A DNA stretch of 64,000 nt, from assembly GCF_046097095.1 (NCBI RefSeq), contig NZ_CP175698.1:868001-932000 (forward strand). Direction: 5' to 3'. The notes under the pieces are model-generated. The model searched no databases, was not told the DNA's origin, and was given only the letters and a program-made list of their open reading frames with translations. Of this stretch, positions 57,504 to 64,000 are shown one piece after another. The position numbers and the translations under genes are program-made. Origin of the DNA: Natrinema sp046097095. GTDB taxonomy: Archaea; Halobacteriota; Halobacteria; Halobacteriales; Natrialbaceae. How positions within the stretch are numbered: the stretch's first letter is position 1; every line of letters begins with the position of its first letter.

Positions 57504-58205
57504 TCAGTCGCTCGCCCCCGCCACCGTCGCATAACAGTTCCCGCTCGAGAGTGTCCACTCGAAGACCTCGAGATCGCTATCGACGAGGTCGGCCTCGAAC
57601 TCGTCGGGTGCATAGATATGATAGAACCGATCGACCGTCTCGCCGTCGGGAAGCGTCCATTCGACGGTCGTATCGAAGCCTGCAGTCTCATCGAACCGGT
57701 CGTGGGCGGTCGACCAGGCGCTGACGAGCGCGCGACCGTCGGGTGAAAGCACTCGTGCGAGTTCGTCGAGGCTGTCCCGGCGACCTGTTCGCGTCGGTAG
57801 GTGGTGCAGCGTCGCGACGTAGACCGCGACATCGACGATGTCGGTCGCAAGCGGAAGCGCCGCGGCATCTCCCTGCACTAATTCGACATCGAACCCGCGC
57901 TCGCGCGACCGTTCACGGCCCGTTTCGAGCAATCCGCGACTGACGTCGAGGCCGACGACGGACTCAAGGTTGGTGGCGAGCAGTTCGGCGTGGCGGCAGT
58001 TGCCACAGCCGAGATCGAGGCCGACGCCGGCAGCGCGGTCGGATGCATGGGTCGCGACGAACGATTCGACTTCGGGCCAGGCGTACTCTCGCGTAGACGC
58101 GAAGTGGCTCGCGATCCGATCGTAGGTGTCTCGAACATCGACACGGCGATCGGAGTCACCATGGCCCGTTTCTCGATCTCGGCCTCGGTCCTGATCCCTG
58201 GCCAT
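57504..58205 (-). CDS. Class I SAM methyltransferase (Trm9-like)
   Basis: 233 aa. Motif I is VGLDLGCGNCRHAELLA, then VVGLDVSRGLLETGRER, QGDAAALPLATDIVDVAVYVATLHHL and ARVLSPDGRALVSAWS. The layout, including the Arg-rich segment after VATLHHL and the HIYAPDEFEADL end, resembles the Trm9/AlkBH8 tRNA wobble-uridine methyltransferases, but substrate is unproven. ATG 58205 removes an unconserved 15-residue leader. Confidence 0.82.
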   Translation of the reverse strand: MARDQDRGRDRETGHGDSDRRVDVRDTYDRIASHFASTREYAWPEVESFVATHASDRAAGVGLDLGCGNCRHAELLATNLESVVGLDVSRGLLETGRERSRERGFDVELVQGDAAALPLATDIVDVAVYVATLHHLPTRTGRRDSLDELARVLSPDGRALVSAWSTAHDRFDETAGFDTTVEWTLPDGETVDRFYHIYAPDEFEADLVDSDLEVFEWTLSSGNCYATVAGASD

Positions 58206-58451
58206 CGGTGACGGTCGTCGGTAGACACGCAAAAAACGTTCGTAACCCACCGAGTGACGGGGTGACCGTATGAGGTAGCGTGAACCTGTACGCAGAGCCG
58301 TCGTGCGAGCATCGCTATCGACCCCTGTTTCGAGACAAAGACCGTGCGATCCAGACGAGGGATCGACCGAGAGGAATGTGGTGCCATGACGAGGGCTCGA
58401 GGAATTCGAGGGGTTTATCTATTCCCGACGGAAACTGTGGAATGCGAACGA

Positions 58452-58523
58452 GGGCTCGTAGATCAGAGGTAGATCACTCCCTTGGCATGGGAGAGGCCCC
58501 GGGTTCAAATCCCGGCGAGTCCA
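58452..58523 (+). tRNA. trnA: tRNA-Ala(GGC)
   Basis: Plus strand: acceptor GGGCTCG/CGAGTCC (one G-U pair), D-arm with TAGATCAGAGGTAGA, anticodon stem CTCCC/GGGAG, loop TTGGCAT, anticodon GGC (reads GCC), T-arm CCGGG-TTCAAAT-CCCGG, discriminator A. 72 nt. TATA-like GTTTATCTA (58414-58422) upstream. Confidence 0.94.
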
Positions 58524-58810
58524 TCGCTGTTTTGCCGTATCAGGCCTCTAATTCCCGAATACGGGCGTTTGAGGGTGTTCTGAAGGCTATCCGTGAGTCG
58601 ATGCTTTCAGCACTTGTTCGTGGGTCATGTGACTACGTCTGGTTCACACCCGTCGACACGCGGACCCCGTCGTATTAGGACGAGGCAACGCTGATCTTCG
58701 AGCGCTGGGAGTTGGCCGGGCTCTCTGCTGGCGAAGGAATGTAGATGGGCGGCTCGCTTCGCTAATACTAGTCGTAAAATATATTATTATGAAATAACCC
58801 TCTTTAGAAG
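58524..58810. other. Short intergenic stretch after tRNA-Ala, AT-rich at the right end
   Basis: 287 bp without a supported gene. Weak protein-like traces (for example a frame near 58550-58678) end in stops. AAATATATTATTATG (58777-58791) is a TATA-rich promoter for the gene at 58811. Confidence 0.45.
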
Positions 58811-59086
58811 ATGTCGCCCTCCAAACCGTTCTTCGATTTTGACACCGGAGAACTCGATACTGTTCAACTCATCCAAGAAGCACTACCCCTTACACGGCTC
58901 ATTGGAGCTATTGTCTTGGTCGCTCTTATTCCGATCCTTTTTCGGGTCATCTTTCAGGGCCTATTAGGGTTGACCATCGGGCTTGGCTTTTTGTACATAC
59001 TTGTAAGCCAGTTCATTCTCGCAGTCGGCACTGGACTCGTCCTGATATACGTCATCGTACGGGCGAACCAGATAATCGACGAGTGA
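58811..59086 (+). CDS. Small membrane protein (91 aa)
   Basis: ATG 58811. After an acidic N-terminus (FFDFDTGELDTV) there are two or three helices: AIVLVALIPILFRVIF, GLLGLTIGLGFLYILV and FILAVGTGLVLIYVIV. The C-terminus is RANQIIDE. It is AT-richer than the neighbourhood. No family recognised; the TATA box is about 20-34 nt upstream. Confidence 0.65.
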   Translation: MSPSKPFFDFDTGELDTVQLIQEALPLTRLIGAIVLVALIPILFRVIFQGLLGLTIGLGFLYILVSQFILAVGTGLVLIYVIVRANQIIDE

Positions 59087-59278
59087 ACTGCTATAGGGCG
59101 TAGATCGAATCATGATCAAGGAGTAACCGAAATAGAAGGAGCGAGGACCGCTACGCGACTGTGTTCTCTTTCAGTTCGAGGATATCTTCACCGTCAGTGA
59201 CCGTCGCATTTCGCTGATACGGAGATCCGGTGTCACCGAGTATTGGTTCCGCGTTCGCTCTCCGCAGCGTTCGGAGGG

Positions 59279-59707
59279 TTAGGACGACCGCTTCGGATAG
59301 ACGTCATCGTCAGAGACGTGGTCACTGACGGGAGGATCTCTTCCGATCACGTTCGCCAGGTAGTCACGGTTGTTTGACATCCAGTGATACGTTCTCTCAC
59401 GCAGCCGCCCGTACGTCTCGAACTGTCGGAGAAACTCGATCGGTCGTCGAGGAAGTATGCCAGCGATGATGAGTGATTCTTCCATCGCAGCGCCACACGA
59501 GTACACGGCGGTTTCGGTGAGTAACTGTGCGCATTCCTCGTAATCCGCCGGAAGGTGATCGCGTTCGAAGTCACTCAGTCGGGAGCGTCCGTTCTGGACT
59601 TCCGAGAGCCTCACCGGTTGAATATCGCTTCGGCGGACGGCGAACGTAGCAGACCACGTACAGAAATGACAGGTGTCGTCGTAGACGAGCTTTGGAACGC
59701 AGTCCAT
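59279..59707 (-). CDS. DCC family (DUF393) protein
   Basis: 142 aa. KLVYDDTCHFCTWSATF is the DxxCxxC motif at the N-terminus (Cys12 and Cys15), with the family's later ESLIIAGILPRRPIEFL. These are thioredoxin-related proteins of uncertain function. ATG 59707 begins MDCVPKLVYDD; a start at 59719 would add only four residues. Confidence 0.8.
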   Translation of the reverse strand: MDCVPKLVYDDTCHFCTWSATFAVRRSDIQPVRLSEVQNGRSRLSDFERDHLPADYEECAQLLTETAVYSCGAAMEESLIIAGILPRRPIEFLRQFETYGRLRERTYHWMSNNRDYLANVIGRDPPVSDHVSDDDVYPKRSS

Positions 59708-59898
59708 CACAGGAATCACTACGCCAGCGAGCCTCGTGAAGCGTCGGCCTGCGATATTTTCGGGACCGGCGATGAACGAAAGTCACGCTGGTCGAGCGAG
59801 TAACGCGGCATCCCCCGTTCCGAACTCAGTCTCCGGGTTTAGAGACGGAGCCGGAACACGGACGATGGATGGTCCGTTCGCCGACCTCGAGACGATCG

Positions 59899-60027
59899 TC
59901 AGAAGACGCCTTTGAAAAGCACCAGCGCGACCCCGGAGAGGATGATGAAGCTGAGGAAACTGGCGAAGATGATTCCCGCTTGTCGTCCGGTAAGCGATTC
60001 GCCGTCAAGGAACTCCTCTGAGGGCAT
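59899..60027 (-). CDS. Small single-pass membrane protein (42 aa)
   Basis: MPSEEFLDGESLTGRQAGII followed by FASFLSFIILSGVALVLFKG and VF. It has one transmembrane helix with an acidic cytoplasmic or external N-terminus. It was too short to be seen as a gene by length alone, but composition and start fit haloarchaeal small proteins. Confidence 0.55.
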   Translation of the reverse strand: MPSEEFLDGESLTGRQAGIIFASFLSFIILSGVALVLFKGVF

Positions 60028-60193
60028 ACTGTCTTCGTTCGCAATTCGATCGCTTAAGCATGACGGTCACTGGAACCGGACAGTACCGTCCGAAAAGAGA
60101 TCGTTCGCGGAGACGCTCTATATCGAACTGGCGATCGTTCACGATAGCGACCACGAGATGGGCCGTTGCCCGAAAACGGAGGGTATGGCCGGT

Positions 60194-61098
60194 TTATTCG
60201 CGACGCGTGGCAAACAGCGCCGACGCGAGGAGGGCGACCAGTGCTGGCATCGACCCGAATCCGGGCGTGCCGTCACTCGAGCGGTCGGCGGCCGCCGTTT
60301 CCTCGCTCGACTCGTTGCGTTCCAGTTCGGTTTCGTTCGTGTCGTTATCGGCCGACTCGTCGCGATCGTCGAGTGTCGGCTCCTCGTCTCCATCGCCGGC
60401 TGCCGGCGTTTCGGTGGCGTGTTTTCGTCGCTCGCATTCCCGTCGTCCGTCGTGTCGTCGCCGCTCGTACCGTCATCTAACGCGCCGAACCCGTCCGATC
60501 CGTCGTTCGAGTCGGTGTTCGGCGTCAACTTGACGGTCCCGCTGGAGTAGTGAATGGGGATGTCGACGTACAGTCCGCCGGAGACGGACGCGGCGGTGAT
60601 CGACGTCGCGTTGTTCTGGTAGGCCGCCTCGAGCGTACTCGGGTCGGAGATGCCCCACGAATCGAGGAGGCTTGTGGGGAGGAACGCTTCGTAGTAGCCG
60701 TCGTTGACTGTCCCGTTCGGTTTGTAGTGGGGCCCCGCGACGCGAAGGGAGAGGCTCGGATCCGTCGAGTCGCCGCCGGGAGTGAACTGAAGCGTTCCGA
60801 ACGTCTGTGCGTCGGTGGCGATGACGGTGCCGTTCAGCGTCTCCTTGCGCTTTGGCTGGTCATCGTAGTACGTCATCGGGTCAAACGCCAGACTGACGGT
60901 CGCGTTTCGGTGGAGGGTTGCAGTATCGTTCGAACCGGTCGGCCACGAGCCGAGCTGTGCCCCTTCCACGTGATCGTACTCCGAAGCCGTGACGTCGACG
61001 ACGTATCGCGTGTGCGTCTCGTTTTGCGAGCAGCGTGACATCGCCTCTGTGTGCCATCCCCAACCGAGCGGAGAAAACCACGAAAAGTGGGTGATCAA
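60194..61098 (-). pseudogene. PGF-CTERM surface protein with an internal frameshift
   Basis: From 61098 the frame encodes beta-rich extracellular sequence (VVDVTASEYDHVEGAQLGSW, Thr/Asn-rich) to residue about 225 (ASDENTPPK), after which the frame becomes Arg-rich. In a second frame the expected continuation is perfect: ETPAAGDGDEEPTLDDRDES, then a Ser/Glu linker and DGTPGFGSMPALVALLASAL-FATRRE, a typical PGF-CTERM membrane-anchor tail ending at 60194. One indel near 60428 joins them, so it is a pseudogene or a sequencing error. No signal peptide is evident at the 5' end, so a second lesion is likely. Confidence 0.65.
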
Positions 61099-61149
61099 CG
61101 CTGACGATTTTCGCCGCGAAAACGCGTCGTGACGAGCGGGGCGGGTCGC

Positions 61150-61329
61150 TCACTCGCGGTGGACGATGTACCCTCGCGTCTCGAGCGCTTCGAGGACCGC
61201 GTCCGGCACCGTCGCTTCGGGGGCGCTCGTATCGGCGTACTCGAGTTCGTCGTCGCCGACGACCTCGAAGGTGTAGTCGGTCCCGTCGTAGTCGACCACG
61301 ACCTGCGCGTTTTCGATCGTGAGTTCCAT
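61150..61329 (-). CDS. Small acidic protein (59 aa)
   Basis: MELTIENAQVVVDYDGTDYT, then FEVVGDDELEYADTSAPEAT and a helix EALETRGYIVHRE. It is beta-strand rich and acidic, resembling many haloarchaeal small proteins; the function is unknown. ATG 61329 is clear and codon bias fits. Confidence 0.65.
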   Translation of the reverse strand: MELTIENAQVVVDYDGTDYTFEVVGDDELEYADTSAPEATVPDAVLEALETRGYIVHRE

Positions 61330-61483
61330 CGGGATCGGGGTCGCTACGCCGGCGGCTCGGATAAATCTGGGCGGGGAAATAGCGCGGTGGTCGCCCGGGC
61401 TGCCGACCGAATGACGGCTCGTGACCGCGACGACAGGAGAGATCGACGAGAAAGAGTGCCGTCGCCGTCCGGTGGCCGACGAA

Positions 61484-61879
61484 TTATTCGTTGAGGTGGC
61501 CGCGGTAGCCTTTCGGCTCGAAGCCGCGCCGGCAGATCACGCGCTTGCGACCGACGGTGATCGCACTGATCTGATCGTCGTCCTCCATGCGGTCGATGAC
61601 CTCCTCGAGGCGCTCGTTCGACCAGCCGGTTTCCTCGTGGATGGTCGATTGGTCGACGCGCCCGCCGCGTTTGACGAGCATCCTGAGGATCTTGTCCTCG
61701 TCCGGCAGCTCGCGTTCGTCGACGCCGTATTCGATCTCTTCGGCGTAGCTTAGCGTTTCGTCGTCAGGATTCTCGTCCGATTCCTCGGTCACCGTTGTCG
61801 CGGACTCGTCGGCTACAGAGTCGTCGGCCGAACGACGCCAGAGAGACGAAATACGAGTCCAAAGTGTGCTGAATACCAT
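61484..61879 (-). CDS. Winged-helix transcriptional regulator
   Basis: 131 aa with an N-terminal acidic tract (residues 20-55), then DEDKILRMLVKRGGRVDQSTIHEETGWSNERLEEVIDRMEDDDQISAITVGRKRVICRRG, a complete wHTH with DNA-recognition helix STIHEETGWSNERL. The C-terminus is GFEPKGYRGHLNE. It is like the haloarchaeal helix-turn-helix proteins with a hydrophobic N-terminus (VFSTLWTRISSLWRR), perhaps membrane-anchored. Confidence 0.8.
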   Translation of the reverse strand: MVFSTLWTRISSLWRRSADDSVADESATTVTEESDENPDDETLSYAEEIEYGVDERELPDEDKILRMLVKRGGRVDQSTIHEETGWSNERLEEVIDRMEDDDQISAITVGRKRVICRRGFEPKGYRGHLNE

Positions 61880-62192
61880 CTATTGATCACGCTCCGTTGG
61901 GACTACTGCAGCTTGAACGCCCACCTACCTTGATTTTATGTTCCATATTTTACACACCCTGTTGACGATTACGTCGTACCTATCGTGACGGTATCGCCGT
62001 CGAATAGCGGCCGCCTTGCAGGTCGCAAGTCAGTTATCACTTTACGCGACCGACAGGCTCGCCGACCAACACGGTCGCGCCCAATGGGGGCCACGTACCA
62101 GTCGTGTGACACCGACGGTAACCACTGCCTTCCCCGCTCGAGCGGCGGTTTCGACGCGACGTACCTCGAGCGGTGATGGGGCAAACGACTCA
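61880..62192. other. Intergenic stretch without a supported gene
   Basis: About 310 bp. AT-rich patches GATTTTATGTT (61932-61942) and CATATTTTACAC (61945-61956) could be promoters for the regulator gene on the minus strand. No RNA or repeat is apparent, and the open frames are not protein-like. Confidence 0.5.
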
Positions 62193-62990
62193 TCAGTGAT
62201 CAGCCGTCTCGAGGTAGGAGTCGGCCAGCGAGTCGAGTGCCTCGTGGTGGTTCGTCGAATGGGGCGCGGTCAGCGGAGAGACGCTGATACGGCCCTCGAC
62301 GATGGCACGGCGGTCGGTCCCCTCGGGATCGGGAAGCGTCTCGGGGTCCATATCGTCCCAGACGCGGTCGTGAAGGGTGACGTGGGCACCGTCGCGTTCG
62401 GCGTCCATCTCGTAGCGCTTCGAAGGACGCGTGACCTCGATCGGCGCGGGGTCGCCGTCGGGTAGCGGGACGTTGACGTTGAGATAGGCCGCGTGATCGA
62501 AGACGCCCGCCTCGAGCGCGCGCTCGGCGAGGTAGGTCGTCACGCGGGTCGCTTCGGCGTACTGTTCGGTCGTCACCGTCATCTCCTCGAAAGGAGTGTC
62601 GTCGACGGGGACGTACAGCGAGGTCGCGATCGCCGGGACATCGAAGAAGGCGGCCTCGACAGCGGCGCTGATCGTCCCCGAGCGTCCGAGGACGTACTCG
62701 CCGAGATTCGCGCCCTTGTTACAGCCCGCGACGACGAGGTCGGGGAAGGGGCCGAGTTCGGCGAGGCCGGCGACGACGCAGTCGGCGGGCGTCCCGTGGA
62801 CGGCGTAGCCGAGTTCGTGGTCGTCGACCTCGACCTCGTGGGAGATCGACCGGCCGCAGGCGCTGCGGTCACCGGCGGGTGCGACGACGGTCACATTCGC
62901 GTGCTCGGAGAGGGCGTCGTACAGCGCCCGGATTCCGGTGCTGTCGATCCCATCGTCGTTGGTCAGCAGGATCTCGAGGTCGTCGCTCAT
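62193..62990 (-). CDS. surE: 5'/3'-nucleotidase SurE
   Basis: 265 aa. LLTNDDGIDSTGI (Asp12/Asp13 metal site), APAGDRSACGRSIS (Ser/metal loop), HGTPADCVVAG and LVVAGCNKGANLG all match SurE. It hydrolyses nucleoside monophosphates and short-chain polyphosphate. ATG 62990 is the usual start. Confidence 0.93.
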   Translation of the reverse strand: MSDDLEILLTNDDGIDSTGIRALYDALSEHANVTVVAPAGDRSACGRSISHEVEVDDHELGYAVHGTPADCVVAGLAELGPFPDLVVAGCNKGANLGEYVLGRSGTISAAVEAAFFDVPAIATSLYVPVDDTPFEEMTVTTEQYAEATRVTTYLAERALEAGVFDHAAYLNVNVPLPDGDPAPIEVTRPSKRYEMDAERDGAHVTLHDRVWDDMDPETLPDPEGTDRRAIVEGRISVSPLTAPHSTNHHEALDSLADSYLETADH

Positions 62991-63041
62991 GTCACGCCGG
63001 TCGGGCGGCGGTGCGAAAAGCCCACCGCTTCTGGCAGCGGC

Positions 63042-64000
63042 TTAAGCGATTCGATCGACGATCGTCTCCTCGTCGATGACGAGGTTGTAGGCCTCCTCGT
63101 CGTCGTTCCACAGCGCCAGCGCCCCCTCGAACGAACAGATGTCGCCGTAGTCGGCCTCGAGCAGCGGTCGATTGAGTGCGGTCTCGTTCGTGACGACGGC
63201 GTAGTGATCGACGGCCTCGCTGCCGTCGCTGATCTTGAACAGCGGATTCGCGCGACCGCCACCGCCGCTGTCACCGCGTCCGCCGCCTCCGGTGGCGTCG
63301 CTCCCGTCGCCCTCCCCGCTCAGCGAGCGGCTGAGTTTCGCCGCGACGAGATCGATCCGGTTCGTGACGTGGCGGTCCATCTCGGCCATCGTCGCCCACT
63401 CGCTGGTCTCGAGGCTCATTTCGATCCGCCGTCGGCCGTCAAGGCGCAGCATGGAGTACGAAAACTGGACGTCGACGTTGACGAACTCGCCGGGCGCATG
63501 CTCGTCGTCGTCGGCAGGGGCGGCCTCGTCGAGTCGGCGCTGGAACCCCGGCACCGCGAGGTCGGGTCGCACGTCGAACGACCAGCCGCGGTCCGACGGG
63601 GTCTCGCCGGGCCAGAGTCGGACGGCGGGCCCGTAAACGGTCACTGCGCCGCGCCGGCGGGCCGCGGCCTCCCCGAGGCTTTCGGGGTCGGAAATCACTT
63701 CCTCCTGGCTCCACAGCCGCTGCCCCTCGAGGTCGCACTCTATGTCGCGCAAGTCGACGCTGGTGTGTTTGTCCGCGGGAGCCATCGCGAGGAAGGTTCC
63801 CTCGGGCGCGAGCGTCTCGAGGACGGATCGCGCGACCGCGGCGGGCTCGTCGAGTTCGCTCAGGACGTTGCAGGCGAGCACGAGATCGAACCCGTCGTCC
63901 GGCGCGGTGGGATCGAACTCGTCGCCGGCACCGTCACCCCCGGCACCGAGGTCGCTCGGATCGAACGCCTCCGCGGTCGTCCGGTGGACCGTTGCGTGAA
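63042..64000 (-). CDS. Rsm22-like methyltransferase, partial (N-terminus outside window)
   Basis: The frame is open to the right edge (reads ...FDLVLACNVLSELDEPAAVA). Features: a class I methyltransferase core with VLACNVLSEL (motif IV region), ETLAPEGTFLAMAPADKHTSVDLRDIECDL (motif V/VI region) and the Rsm22-like PCPHxxxCP position not clearly kept. The C-terminal half adds a domain with a Gly-rich linker (about residues 205-220 of the visible part). Members act on small-subunit ribosomal RNA assembly, so a ribosome role is likely. Confidence 0.75.
   Translation of the reverse strand, partial: HATVHRTTAEAFDPSDLGAGGDGAGDEFDPTAPDDGFDLVLACNVLSELDEPAAVARSVLETLAPEGTFLAMAPADKHTSVDLRDIECDLEGQRLWSQEEVISDPESLGEAAARRRGAVTVYGPAVRLWPGETPSDRGWSFDVRPDLAVPGFQRRLDEAAPADDDEHAPGEFVNVDVQFSYSMLRLDGRRRIEMSLETSEWATMAEMDRHVTNRIDLVAAKLSRSLSGEGDGSDATGGGGRGDSGGGGRANPLFKISDGSEAVDHYAVVTNETALNRPLLEADYGDICSFEGALALWNDDEEAYNLVIDEETIVDRIA

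Noticed and set aside
1..64000. CRISPR array
   Set aside because: No series of regularly spaced identical repeats of 25-40 bp was seen. The repeats noted (31120-31215, 8486-8594) do not have the spacer layout.

Overview
This window comes from a halophilic archaeon, most like the Natrialbales (Natrinema/Haloterrigena group). The evidence is GC-rich DNA with very acidic predicted proteins, TATA boxes about 25-30 nt upstream of start codons (leaderless transcripts), extensive ATGA gene overlaps, a haloarchaeal 7S (SRP) RNA, a PGF-CTERM surface-protein tail, a Tat-dependent lipoprotein, archaeal ether-lipid synthesis (UbiA-type prenyltransferase) and archaeal RNase P protein 4. The assignment rests on gene content only.

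Region 1 (about 1-25 kb) is dominated by de novo cobalamin synthesis. A long minus-strand operon runs from cbiT (10912) through cbiL, cbiF, a small ORF, cbiG, two cbiH paralogues, a ferredoxin, a degenerate LAGLIDADG-like protein, a CbiX-ferredoxin fusion, DUF3209 and a beta-propeller protein. Separate transcripts carry cbiA (11702-13024) and cbiE-cbiC-cobN (17035-22560), the latter divergent from a ChlI/ChlD fusion across only 34 bp. Between them lie a broken ketoacyl reductase, an FMN reductase, DUF1802, methyltransferase and small-protein genes. No cbiD or cbiJ is visible, while several unassigned proteins are co-transcribed with the pathway.

Region 2 (about 25-29.5 kb) holds a nucleobase permease, an alpha/beta hydrolase, a MaoC-type hydratase and two small proteins.

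Region 3 (29534-37576) is an 8-kb integrative element at the 3' end of tRNA-Arg(UCG), bounded by a 13-bp direct repeat. The integrase operon is at the left end and a wHTH/zinc-finger operon at the right end. Between them is an AT-rich core with a winged-helix protein, a TFB paralogue without zinc ribbon, a ribbon-helix-helix protein, an AbrB-like protein and membrane proteins. Its non-coding DNA holds iteron-like repeats and a sequence that can fold as a cloverleaf-like structure.

Region 4 (37.7-52 kb) is ordinary chromosome: DGGGP synthase, a RAD55-like ATPase, a CoA-binding protein, a prenyl-synthase-like protein, cysteine synthase, the SRP RNA, a LolA-like lipoprotein, MscS, YhbY, RNase P component 4, and two paralogous substrate-binding proteins flanking a PAP2 phosphatase.

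Region 5 (52-57.3 kb) has two ABC exporters. The first is preceded by a TetR-type operator. The second sits between a decayed 3' half of tRNA-Gly (54082-54114) and the intact tRNA-Gly(UCC), next to an integrase remnant, so it looks like cargo of an old tRNA-targeted element.

Region 6 (57.3-64 kb) has a SAM methyltransferase, tRNA-Ala(GGC), small membrane proteins, a DCC-family protein, a frameshifted PGF-CTERM surface protein, a winged-helix regulator, SurE and a partial Rsm22-like methyltransferase.
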